Shown piece by piece: positions 20,936 through 31,960 of a stretch of 64,000 bases of DNA. The notes under the pieces are model-generated. The model was not told the origin of the DNA and made no database searches. It was given only the letters and a program-made list of their open reading frames with translations. Positions within the stretch are counted from its first letter, which is position 1. The number at the start of each line of letters is the position of its first letter. Made by a program: the position numbers and the translations under genes. Source of the DNA: Epichloe hybrida. Lineage: Eukaryota; Ascomycota; Sordariomycetes; Hypocreales; Clavicipitaceae. The stretch lies in the NCBI GenBank assembly GCA_019022495.1, contig JAFEKR010000009.1:558001-622000 (forward strand), written 5' to 3'.

Positions 20936-22605
20936 ATGAACGCGACTAAACGAAAATTCAATACGTTACTACAAGGCCTCAGCAGCCCTCGGCCGTCAAC
21001 TCCCGACAACAACAACGACGAAGACGATGACGACAGCAGCAACATCAACAAAGACAACATGAATGCCACCTCAAGACATGGCTCCAGCCTCGCAACCAAC
21101 GACGAAATGCTCCTGAAACGGCGACGACTAGGCTTTCCCGAGTCCAACGCTCCGACGCTATACAGCACGTCGCCTGTGACTACATCTTTCTCAAACGTTG
21201 TTCTCAGAAGATCAGCTACGCAATTGAGCAATAAGTCGACGAGCCGCGCGCCGGCCAAGTATTGTCCTGGCGATCGAGACGAGCTGCTCAAACGGCTTGC
21301 GACTTTCCAAGATATCACTGACTGGACGCCGAAGCCGGACAAGGTGAACGAGATCGAGTGGGCCAAACGAGGCTGGATATGTCAGGGCAAGGAGAAAGTC
21401 CGCTGCGTTCTCTGCCACAAGGAGCTCATCGTAAAGTTAAACAAGAAAGAGAACGATGGCACCGAGGTATCAGTATTGGTGTCTTCAGAAATCGGTAAGA
21501 TTATCTGGTCTTTCGAGGCTAGTATCTACTGGACGAGAGCTGACATTTTTGAGCAGCGGAAGCTTTGGTGGATAAATACGCTGATCTGGTTGTTTCGTCC
21601 CATCAACAGGATTGCCTGTGGCGAAAACGTGGCTGTGACGGTAGGCAAATCCCATGATTGAGCCTGATAATATCTGCTCATCATGATTCTCTAGATTCAT
21701 TAATTCGGCTGTCTTTCTCCAACACGCAAGCGACACTCGCAGCCCTTCGGCAACGTTACGATGAATTATGCTCTAGGAGCCCCTTTCTTCCCTATGAATT
21801 CAACTTGCGCCTTCCACACGATGTGAGCATAGATGACGTGCTTTCACAACTTCCATTGGATTTCTTCACCACGCCTCCGCCTGCAATAGACAAATCTGGC
21901 TCCGTTGCTGCAGATAAGCCGCCAAATCGGGCTGCACTAGCCCTGGCTTTGATGGGATGGCAAGGCTTAACGAATTCGCGTATTGGAGCGGTCCCCAATT
22001 CAGCATCCTGCCACACGTGTTTGCGGCGCCTGGGACTCTGGATGTTCAAAAGCAAAGAAGTCGACGAACAGGGACAGATAGTTGTCCCAGCGCCGATGGA
22101 TCACTTGGATCCTGTTCGAGAACACCGTTTCTTTTGCCCCTGGAAGAGCGCCAACGCACAAAGCAGAGGTGCTGTGGATTCGAACAAGCATCCGGAGTTG
22201 ACAGGGTGGAGGGCATTGGTTCAAACTATCAAGAACGAATCAGATTTGCGCAATATCTACAGCGGAAAGTCGAGAAGAGTTGGGCAGCTACGGGACGAGG
22301 GAATTGGGTCGCCAAATCCGTCTGGAGGGGCTCCCGGCACTCCTGGATCACCTGGGCCGGCAACGCCGACACCCAAGAAAGGTACCGACGTTGTCTTGGT
22401 CGCAAGTCCTGCAGAGCCTGTGGGGAGAGGGGCAGGGGGAGGGGGAGAGGAGGATGACAAGGTGCGAGAGGCAAAGGACAAGGAGCGATGGGCCAGACTG
22501 AGGAAGGTCAAGAGCCTGTTTGATACCAAAGGGTCGAGGAAATCCAGACGAGAACCGGGTCGTCCGGCCACTGGCCATTCAAACGAGCCTCCTGCAGGCA
22601 AATAA
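20936..22605 (+). CDS. C3HC zinc-finger protein (Rsm1 / NIPA-ZC3HC1 family)
   Basis: Three exons, 20936-21494, 21557-21640 and 21695-22605, encode 517 aa. The small 84-nt exon carries essential residues (SSHQQDCLWRKRGCD) and is easy to miss. The N-terminus is acidic and disordered. The C3HC domain (PF07967) runs from about residue 100: DWTPKPDKVNEIEWAKRGW, then CxxC in RCVLCHKEL, then the His/Cys pair in the small exon. A second BIR-like zinc site follows (CHTCLRRLGLW and FFCPWK), matching the Rsm1 domain (PF08600). The tail is Gly/Pro- and Lys-rich. In fission yeast Rsm1 works in mRNA export, and animal ZC3HC1 sits at the nuclear basket. A nuclear, pore-associated role is therefore the best inference. 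Confidence 0.9.
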
Positions 22606-22790
22606 GGCAAGACAGAGATGGAGAATTTTTTTTTTCAGAGGTACGTGAGTGGCGACATGTTGAAGCATATATCGGAACTTGGCGAATTGGCTATCAATTA
22701 GTTGTGTGGTGCTGTATTGCGCGATGATACGTCTTGGGATTTTTCCAGGTTATCATGATGGGCTAATCGCCGTGATCTACGGTTACAGCG

Positions 22791-23793
22791 TCAAGTCTTC
22801 CATTGTATGTCATCGAAAGACACAATCGGGCCACTATACGTGACTGTCTCCGCCTTCTTCGCAACCGTGTCCTGCAACGTAAATCCAGCCATTTCCAGAA
22901 TAGCTGTCCTCACTCCGCCCATCCCAGCTCCGTTTCTTAACTTGCCAGAGGCATCCATCCCCGCCGACGTAACATAAATAATACGTGACGCGGCTCCGTC
23001 AGAATCCCTCCATCGCCCTCCGAATTCTTGATCCAACACATCCAACTCGCTCTGTATCGCATCCGCCATGGAAACACATTTGTCGGTCCAACCAGCCCTC
23101 CCCTTATCGGCCTTTGTCAAAACCACGACCGTCCTCGTGTTCGCCTCCGCCAGCGTCCTCAACATCCACCTGTCCTCGGGAAGTAGCTTCTTCTCCGACG
23201 ACAGCAACACCACTGCGCCTCGTAGCATCCTCCTCGACTGCAAGTACTTGACGACGGCGTCTCCCCAGCTAGCTTGGCTCCTGTACCCGTACCCGGGGGT
23301 GTCGACGAGCACGAGGCTATGCTTCGGCGGAGCTGTCCCCTTGGGCACCGACGCCCTAGGGATTTTGGGCAGCGGCCCTACACCAAAGGCGTTCATGAGC
23401 GTGGTCCGACCTGGTCTTTGGCTGACTCTCGCGGCGGAGGATGATCCGACGAGGGCATTGAGAAACGTGGATTTGCCGACGTTGGAGGCACCGAGGATGA
23501 TGATTTCGGGAACGTGCGTGTTGGTGGGGTGGTGACGCAGGGATTCGGCCGAGTACAGAAACTCATGGCGGTGGGAGAAGAACTTTTCTGCTGCAGAGAC
23601 CTGCCGAGTTTGGAGCTGCGTCGTGCGTGTGGTGAGGTGGCTTCTGGCGGTTGATGAGGCGGGATCGCGACTGCTCGTCCGCTCTGGGCAATGACGGATC
23701 ACTCTGGAGGACAAGAGGACATGCCTGTATGGGCCTGCGGCGCTGGTGTCGGGTGTTGGGGGTGAGATGGGATCGTGGCGCGGTGAGTGAGCA

Positions 23794-23825
<32 letters not shown>

Positions 23826-24080
23826 CCCTGGCGGCGAGACCACCTTTTCCGGAACCCTCTGGACTTTGGTCTCTACGGGTTCTACTGGTGAAGCGTCACC
23901 CGGACGAGGGTCGGCTGGAAATCGAACCACGGCGGCCGCTCCCCTCGTCGGCCGCCGTCTTATACACTGATGCGTCGACACGGAGAAAGGAGAGGTTGTC
24001 CCGAGATGAGACCTTGTAGCGTGCAATTGCTGAGTAGGGAGTTTTTTCCGCAGTGTCTGCCGCATGGACAGCATACTCAT
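22791..24080 (-). CDS. Mitochondrial EngB/YihA-type GTPase
   Basis: This single exon encodes 429 aa. G1 is GASNVGKS at residues 197-204, G3 is DTPGYG at 259-264 and G4 is TKAD at 321-324, the order and spacing of the TRAFAC-class EngB (YsxC/YihA) family, whose bacterial members assist large ribosomal subunit assembly. The first 40 residues are Arg/Ser/Thr-rich without acidic residues, as in a mitochondrial presequence, so a role in mitoribosome assembly is inferred. Between presequence and G domain lies a disordered stretch with nine consecutive Thr encoded by a CGT microsatellite on the opposite strand (23796-23823). About 190 residues precede the G1 motif, long compared with bacterial EngB. 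It diverges from the AlkB-like gene. Confidence 0.9.
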
Positions 24081-24513
24081 TACCCGCTACAGACAATTCT
24101 GACATTGGCGGCCATTTCCCATTTGTCCACGAGCGCAATTCGATGATGAGCGCGTCTTGATGATGGAAAAGTCGACAAGTTGAAGGGGCTTGCTTGTTCT
24201 TCCCATTCTGATTATGTAATCCCCCGCAATTTATTCAGAACTCCACAACAAAAAGAACAACTCCTCTCTTATTGAAGAAACATTTTGTCGACAATACGGA
24301 CTACAAACAAGACTTCCTTTGGAGAAACAACATCGCACGGAGCAGAAACACTCCAAAAAGTTTGATTGCACCATTCCCGTCAAGGCCGTCAAGGGTCACG
24401 TTATCACGTACAACACCTTCGGTCTTGTCCCGACGCCCAGCCAAAACGATGCATTTTTCATTCATGACCGAAATCCCATCAAACTACGACTCAACTCACT
24501 CATCGACGTGGCC
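24081..24513. other. Divergent promoter region between the EngB-type and ALKBH1-type genes
   Basis: No gene is seen. The frame of the downstream AlkB gene stays open from 24319 but has no ATG before 24514, so this part is taken as leader. Confidence 0.6.
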
Positions 24514-25748
24514 ATGACGGTCAGATTCGCCGAGCTAGACGCTCACGAGCAGCCATCCGCTGAAATGCGCGCAGAATGGAAATACTACTCCCGACTGGAG
24601 CCATCTGTCCTGGCACAGGAGCCCAGCATCGACGACCCGCGCAAACCGCTGTCGGAAAATGGCTTTCGGCGAGCAGGGCAGATTGATAAGAGCCAAGTAG
24701 CCAGTGCATTTGCAGAGTTGAGTCCAGAGCTATCGAGCCTCTCCGAGAGGGACGTGCCTATTATCCATCACCCCCTTCTACCGGGTATGTCTACTTTCTT
24801 TTACACCACATACAGCAAGCACATCACATCACATGCATCCTCCAACTTCGTCTTGGAGGGAAACAACCCACCAACAACTGCAGCACACCCACCCACCCAC
24901 CGTATGTTGTCCTCACGAAGCTCAACTAACCAAAAAAAAAAATGAGAAAAACCCCCCCCCCACCAGGCCTCCTCATCGTTCCCGACCTCGTCCCGCCAGC
25001 TATCCAGAAGACGCTCCTCTCCAGGATGCTCCACCGCGACCTCTCCAACCCAAAGCACCAAACAAACATGCACCTGCACTACACCCTCCCCTGCCCGGCA
25101 ACCAACGACGACACCCCGCCAACGCCACCATCCTTCTTCGCCCTCCCGCCCGAATCCCCCGCCTCCTTCGTCCCCAAAGATGCCGCCGTACACAGGCCCC
25201 TCACGCCGCGACAAGTCCTCACCCGTCGTCTCCACTGGGTCACCCTCGGCGGACAATACGACTGGACCAAGCGCGTGTATCCGGACCAGCCAGAACCGCC
25301 CCGGTTCCCCCTCGATCTGTCCCAGTTCCTAGAGAGACTCTTCCCCGAGACGCTCGCCCAGGCGGCCATCGTCAACTTCTACAGCCCGGGCGACACCATG
25401 ATGATGCACAGAGACGTGAGCGAGGAGACGGACAAGGGTCTGGTAAGCCTCAGTTTCGGCTGCGACTGTCTCTTCATGGTCGCGCCAAGCGGCCCTCCCC
25501 CTTTTCGGGAGGAGCAAAGTGGAAAGGGCGAGCAGAAGAGGTACTTGCTGCTGAGACTCCGATCCGGTGATGCAATATACATGACGCAGGAGTCGAGATA
25601 CGCCTGGCATGGGGTGCCCAAAGTCATAAAGGGTACTTGCCCTGAGTACTTGGAGAATTGGCCCTCCGAGGACGGCAAGTACACAGAGTGGGAGGGCTGG
25701 ATGAAGAATAAGCGCATCAATTTAAATGTGAGGCAAATGAGGGATTGA
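24514..25748 (+). CDS. ALKBH1-type 2-oxoglutarate/Fe(II) dioxygenase
   Basis: Two exons, 24514-24784 and 24967-25748 (182-nt intron, donor GTATGT), encode 350 aa. The jelly-roll signature is complete. HRD gives iron ligands His238 and Asp240, the distal ligand is His305 in YAWHGVPKV, and the 2-oxoglutarate-binding RxNxxxR motif is Arg340-Arg346 in RINLNVRQMRD. The substrate-lid region precedes them (RLHWVTLGGQYDW). This domain order fits the ALKBH1 branch (fission yeast Abh1) rather than ALKBH2/3. Family members act on nucleic acids: tRNA and mitochondrial RNA modification, and an abasic-site lyase activity in some. Which substrate applies here cannot be told. The start was chosen as the first ATG in frame, and it begins a typical N-terminus (MTVRFAELDAHEQP). 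Confidence 0.92.
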
Positions 25749-26036
25749 TGGTCCGGGAACCAAGTGATATGAGAAGTAGACATGTTGGGGGAGTTTGAGA
25801 AGAGGGGCAAAAAAAAAGAAAAAAAAAAAAAAAGACGAGGTTTTGATTAATATGAACCATGTCTCAATGTTGGAGTCTCTTCTATGAAGAATCTGGAAAT
25901 ATGACGCTACGCTCCATATCTTAAGTATGCACAAGAGCAAGATGTGAGAAAAATCCCTCCTCAAGTATATTACATGTCGCCGTGTCAATCCCCACCACGC
26001 AACCAACCACACACAGGTGCTGCGGCGCTGAGCCAT

Positions 26037-29000
26037 TTATGCAAACCCGAATCCCTGGGCATTTTCCAGTGCCATGCCCAACCGCTCGCGAAGTGCTTCC
26101 TTGTCTCTGTACTCTGGTAACAATAGCGTTCCGTAGCAGGTGTATGCTGTGGGCAGGTGGCCCCCGTCTGCTTCCTCCTCCCCGTTCTTCTGTATCACAA
26201 ACTGTACATTCTTCATGCCGCCGACGGGCACACGGTCCGACGCCGTGACGAATTCGAGTAGTTTGCGCTTCATCGAATCGTCATATCTCTTGACAATGGA
26301 CCAGAAGTCCTTGACGGTGCGATGGGATGAATCCCAGCCGACATAACGGGTGTGTCGTCGCAACTCTGATGTGTCAATTTCTTGGACACCCTCGACCACG
26401 GACTGCAGGATGGACGGCGTCAGGAGGCTCAGTGACTTTGCTTCCAAACACGCCCGGAAGCCGCGTTCAAAGGCTCGAAACTGAGGCCGAATGGATACAT
26501 CTGTCAGATATCGGACGTAGTCGCTGATATACTCATCCCGGTTCTCGTTCGTGACAAGAGGTGCGTCACAGTCAGCTGCGGCAGCAAGAGATCTCTTAGC
26601 CGGAGGTTCCGGGATGCCCTGGGGCCAGAATGAGCCCTTTTTGGTCATCGGAAGAGTGACTTCGCCTCCAAAGGCCGAGATGGAGAATTCATATGTCCTT
26701 GCGAATATGTCCTCGACCGATCCATTCTCCTCGTCCCATTCTTGCAGCGCCGTCAGACCGCTAGCGAGTTCTGGCCAACCGTCGGCGATGTGATAAAGTT
26801 CTTCGACAGGATGACCAAGGAGCTTTCGATAGAGTGCCTTGGGGAAAGTAATGGGCAACGTCAGGCCGTTGTAGACTGCCAGGGACATGAGCAGGCCTAT
26901 CATCTCGAATTTCCATTCTTCAACCAAGGATCCGGGAACAAACCATGCCATTCTCGTCCTGCTGTCCACAGTGAACGCACCATACTCGGGGTCGAGGCAC
27001 TCGGCGATGGCCATGCGGAAGAACTCTTGTTGCACGCCGCCCGAGTCAAACCCTTCCTCGCCACCGCCGCCTTCTCCTAAATGAACCTTGAGGGGTCGCA
27101 ACAGTTCTCGCTCCTGTCGCCGCCAAAGCTGGTCCAGTGAATCTCTCAAGACGTGGCTTCTGCTGATGGAAAGAACCAAGTAACGCGACGATGCCGTCCT
27201 GAGCAAATCTTGCAACACATGTTTGTGATGTGTGTTGGTGACCAGGCTCCCTGGATCAACGATGGCAGCCATTCGAGTCTTGAGCGACGAGGATTCCTCA
27301 AAGGTCCGGCTCATCCGAGAGAAATTGATTGATCGAAAGAATGAGACTAGTGTGTCCGGGGTAAAGAGGTACGGATGATCCAGAAGGTGGTGCATTTGTC
27401 TTGTTGAGGTGAAAGCAATCCAGGACACAGGGACTTCCATGGCATCGAGGCGATCTGAAAAGTAGTCGACTCGAAACTGCATGTCACCAAGAAGCAGCAT
27501 ATTCCTGTTGTCGTCTGCTGTGTGTTAGCAATCAATCTCATATGGGAGGACAAGCCCTGTTTGTTCACATACAAAGAGTGGCAATGAGAGACATGGCCCC
27601 GTGAAATGGACCATTGTTGGAATACTCTGGTCGACCGTTCCACTCTTGCAAAAGCACAGCTCTAGCCCAATCCAATAGTAGAGTCGGGACCCTAGTCTCG
27701 TGTAGTAGGCGTTCTGTCTGAGAAAAGGTGAGAATACGAGCGGGCCCACAACCGATGAGATCGAGTTGATTCAATAACAAGCTCAAGATATCAGTCTCGC
27801 CCAGAGCTTCTCCAATACTGGCATCCGAGTTGGCTATGTCTGCGAAGCATTCAAGGGCAGTGACGGCGCAAAAAACGCGACGGGCCAATCGCAAGGCAAG
27901 GTCATTTGAAAATACATCATCGTACTCAAGACACATGGCCGGGGGCTGTCGGGCGGCTCCTCCTTGACTGGCCAAAACCGAACCACCGGAGCGTACGCGA
28001 GACATCTCGTAAAGAGTTTTGGAATCCGGGGCACAGGGCGCAGCTGCAACCAGCGCATGCAAGCATATCGACACAACGCAGCCTGCCTCGAAGTTGGAAA
28101 GACCTGGACCGCGCCCAAACAATTTCATGGACGGCAGTCGTCCGGATTTTAGCGACTTGGGAGGAACAAAAAGGCTCTTGGCTGCGAGCCAGAGACTGTG
28201 AAACACAAGGCTGGGGACTGCTCGTGTCATTCGCAGCATGCAATACCATAGAGTCTGCGAGTCGAAGAGTTTGCCGTCTTTGGTGAAAGACCTCACCAAA
28301 GCATGAGGATCACTCATCACGTTGAAGAGTGTCTGTTCGTTGAAGGCCTTCCATTGACTTCTAGGAATGGCAGTTGCTGCATTCTCCGACTTTGGCTTTC
28401 TCACCAGCCTTTTCGCACTGCTTTGAGGTTTGGGGTGTTTCTCAGTCATGGTCAGTGGACCAAAGAAGCCAATCTCATTAGAACGGTCTTCCTGAAAAGT
28501 ATCGCAGATAAATTCTATCAACTCGACGTTCAGAATAGACAACGCCTGGGGCAAGGGATAGTCCACCCACGGCGAACATGATTCCGATATGCTCTTGGCT
28601 GGGTCGTCTCGACTTGGCTTCATCTTGCGGTTTCTGGGCATGGGCATGGTACTCTGATTTGGATGATTTTCTGACCCCAAAGAAAGTGGATCGACTTCAT
28701 CGACAAGTGGTGGCGAAAGGCAAGGCACGTTTTCGAAGAATGCGGGCTTCAACGGTATTCCTGGTACCGCACGGCTTATGATTCCGTTGCTCAGTTTGGC
28801 AGCTCGTGGTTTCTTTTCTCCACGGAAATTATTGGCCTTGGAAGGTCTCGATATGTCGGTAGTGGAAGATGGCGTAACAGCCTCGAGAGATGATCTTCTC
28901 TGGGGTTTTGGCGCTGTCGAGCTTTTCACGGAGCTTTTTGAGTTACGCTTCCGCCTCGTCGAATCCCGTGTCACCAACTGTTCGTCGGGACGCAACGTCT

Positions 29001-30157
29001 CTTGGACTTGTTGAGCACTTTGCTCAGGCTCGGGTGTTGGGGTGGGCTGCGATGATTTGGACGAGGACCGACGTCTGGAGGGCTCGGGTTTCTTGGGCGT
29101 AGACCCAAAATCGCCCACCACACCAGATATCTCGACCTTCCCGTCCCTATCTGAAGTTGCAAGCCTGTCAGAATTGCCAGCATCCGAATATTGATCGGAA
29201 ATAGCCTGCAAGCCCTGCGGAGTAAGCCACTCCAGCATCTTGAAAGCCACTGTTCCAAACGTCGTAGCCGCGAACGATCTGTAATCTCTGCATGCAGGCT
29301 TCTCGGCAATTTTGACTTGGGGGGGGGGCGCTTTCGCGTCTGTCTTGCATCGCCGTGATCGGTGGTGCTCTCTCGTGCCTGGCTCGGCATCCCGTCTAGC
29401 ATGTACCTCCTCATCCCTGCTGGTTCCCGAAGAATCTACCGAAGAGACCTGGCATCGTCTCGTGGGCGAGGTGTGCGTCGACTTGTTTTCGAAGGAAACC
29501 GAGTTCTTCCGGATGCCTGACGATCCCGCGCTCTTGGGAGATGACGGTTCGGTCAAGGGTTGCGTCCGCGGCAGCTGGGCTGAGAAAATGAGATTGTTGG
29601 CAGCCGACGGCGGGTCGTTCGAGCGTCGCAAGTATGGGCAAAGGCCTCTGTCGGGGTGATTTTGGCTTGCCAAGAATACTGCCAACGTTCTTGCACTGGT
29701 AGGGCTATATCGTCGTATAGGGGCTTTGCCAACAAGGCGTTTTCGGCATGTGAAGCAGGTCGGCGTGACACAATACGGACAGCCGCAGCCGACACGGAGT
29801 TGATAGATATATCTGTGCAGATGAATGGATATTGTCAGTACATGTTCCCGTCCCCAGTCATCAAAAATTCGGGCGTCATCCCACATACCGATCAACCAAC
29901 AACTGGAAATCGTGACGGCGACTCGCGCGATGGACAGCGTAGACTCGGCGCGGGTTCTCCAGGTCTTGTACGTATTCGTAGAGTTCGGGGGGTGCATCAT
30001 CGGGTAGTCGAGCAAAAGGTGCCTCCTGCCAGAGACCGGCCACCAGATCCAGGGTATGCTGCAAGGAATCGTGGCTGTCGTCCTCCGGGTCGTGGGGTTG
30101 ACTCTGGTTTGCGCCAACGACACCACGATCCGCAGCGATAGGCGCCGGGGCGGTCAT
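26037..30157 (-). CDS. HUL4: HECT-type E3 ubiquitin ligase, Hul4/E6AP type
   Basis: Three exons, 30157-29889, 29812-27573 and 27514-26037 (introns 76 and 58 nt), encode 1328 aa. The C-terminal HECT domain (about the last 370 residues) ends with the catalytic loop LPTAYTCYGTLLLP, so the active cysteine is Cys1296, followed by the usual short hydrophobic end (GFGFA). Near residues 90-112, across the first splice junction, lies a Cys cluster (GCGCPYCVTPTCFTC). It resembles the AZUL zinc-binding fold at the N-terminus of animal E6AP/UBE3A. A disordered Ser/Arg/Pro region of about 350 residues separates the two, with helical repeats before HECT. In yeast Hul4 is a nuclear ligase acting with degradation of chromatin-bound proteins. 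The start ATG at 30157 precedes an Ala/Pro-rich leader; an upstream in-frame stretch is not conserved-looking. Confidence 0.92.
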
Positions 30158-31190
30158 GATGGTGGATGCGGAAAGGCTAGTCGATGCATCGGCTATGTCC
30201 TGTTGTCGAGAGTGCTTCGTAGGTTCAATGAAATGGCACAGGGTCGGCTGCCAGGAGCGATGGATGGCGGGCGGGATGGGAGGATGAGGGCGTGATGCTT
30301 TTGTTTTGATCGACGATGGGATCGATGGGGCAGTGGCAGAAAGGAGAGTTTCCAATCTGACCCAAATAAAACGATCGGACGGGTGCGACCGTATGCGACG
30401 GGTGGCAACACGGGGTAAAGCGTTGAACGGCGGGCTGATACGGTGATACCTGGCCTGTTGACTGGCCTTGTTCAAAAAGGGCATGCCTGGGGCTGGCTGC
30501 CGCTAAGCTTGCCCAATCAGCCAGTAGACGCGGCCACTGGCCTCAGCTGCTTCACGCTAAGTCTGTGCTGGACATCGCTACTAGCCCGTGTTTGAACTTT
30601 TGGGGCTGTCTGGTGACGTAACTGCGCTAAATGCGGGCTTCGAAATGCATGGAAGTGCATCTACTAGGTCTGATACGTCCGATACTACTCCGTACAACCC
30701 ATTAATATTAAATATTACTTCAAATCGGCCCCTCAAGAAAACATTCAACCGATCGGTTCCTCCTCAACAAGACCGTTTCAACGTCGTGACCAGCCAATGG
30801 CATACCCTCGCAGTAGAATGAGAACAGAAGGTCTGGCTTTGGCTTATTGTTCAGCCTAACTGAACTCTAGAAGTTGGCAGATGAACACTGCCCTCCCGAA
30901 TCCCCGGGTCCTTGCTGTCCAAGAATCCCGGCGATGAGAAATGACCATTGTCAATCTTGGCTCTACCCGACTGGGCAATGTCGCTGGATCATCTAGTACC
31001 GCCTCGACGCCGAGGGTCTTCAGTTTCGCGAACAGGGCGTCCTTTTTCTCAGAGGGAACATAACGGAATGCGCTGAAGCAGAAGTCCAGATTTTTCTCCC
31101 ATTTCTTCCTGCCACGATTTGCCTGTTGTGTCGGCATCGACAGTGCCTTGAATGATTTCAGAGGCCAATTGGAAAAAGGGGAGCTAGGTG
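30158..31190. other. Region between HUL4 and the halogenase relic, with possible halogenase 3' remains
   Basis: The left part (30158-30850) is the HUL4 promoter side and holds one TACTCCGTA at 30686. On the minus strand, 31165-30856 carries short segments reminiscent of the C-terminal part of flavin-dependent halogenases (EIIQGTVDAD in one frame, LDFCFSAFRYVPSEKKDAL in another). They are split between frames, which suggests decay of the gene to the right. Confidence 0.45.
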
Positions 31191-31960
31191 TCAGCAATGA
31201 AGGTGCGTTTCGTGGCATGAGTTCGCGATGGGTGTATACGTATTGGATCTATGCGTATTGGGTCTGAAAAGGTCGAAAGCTCTCTGGAAACCTTCTTCAT
31301 TCATGTCCTGGATAATGGACTCGTGCTGTTTGCGGATCTGTTTTGTTGCACTACTAACGGCCAAGAAGAAGCGCGTGAAGCTTTCAACAAGTCTTCTTTC
31401 AGTGCCACGGGCCTCGGATCTAATCAAGCCCCATGCATAGGCATCTGATCCGCCAGCTTCCAAGAAATCGGTATCTTGACTTTTTGTTAACTACAGTGAC
31501 TCCCGAGCACTCTAAGATGACGCACCCTCTCTCATGAGCAAAGCACTTACAAGCATCGGGCTGTCCTTGGGCAAGTCGGAACACCGCCCCATTCTAGCCT
31601 TAGCGTCAATCAACCTCTCAAGACGCAGAAGTGCGTTAACTCATTTACCTTGTGGTAGAATCCGTACTTGTCGAAGATTTCATAGAAGTCGATGAACTTG
31701 AAAAAGTGACGCAGAGATGGAAGAGTGCTTTCACCAATATGGTATCTTTTTCAACAGCAGAACGCGAGATTAGAACAATGGGGCAAAAAGAATTGCCACC
31801 ACATATGGGCGATCAAAGGACTATATATGACGAACCTTGGAAACTCGTCTGCTTTGAGAACAACAGTGTAGATTCGTCCGCGAGCTAGAGCCGATGCTAC
31901 ATAGGAGCCGGCTGGGCCGCCTCCAATTATTAGAACGGTGCACTTTTGTGGCACTGACAT
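31191..31960 (-). pseudogene. Flavin-dependent halogenase with a large internal deletion
   Basis: Exons 31960-31836, 31745-31649, 31593-31551 and 31474-31191 join in frame to a 182-aa product. Exon 1 begins with a dinucleotide-binding motif (CTVLIIGGGPAGSYVASALA). Exon 2 reads [17 protein letters not shown], exon 3 NGAVFRLAQGQPDA, and exon 4 starts TDFLEAGGSDAYAWGLIRSEA. This is the order and wording of fungal FAD-dependent halogenases that chlorinate polyketides. Directly after IRSEA the frame jumps to sequence from the C-terminal third of the family (SFTRFFLAVSSATKQIR, then DMNEEGFQRAFDLF), so roughly 250 central residues are missing, including the region that should hold the WxWxIP motif. 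It is too short for halogenation. The first donor is GTTCGT, which is unusual. All four exons nevertheless keep frame and usable splice sites. Confidence 0.75.

Noticed and set aside
24319..24513. Extended N-terminus of the AlkB-type protein
   Set aside because: The frame is open but contains no ATG; the family-like N-terminus begins at the ATG at 24514.
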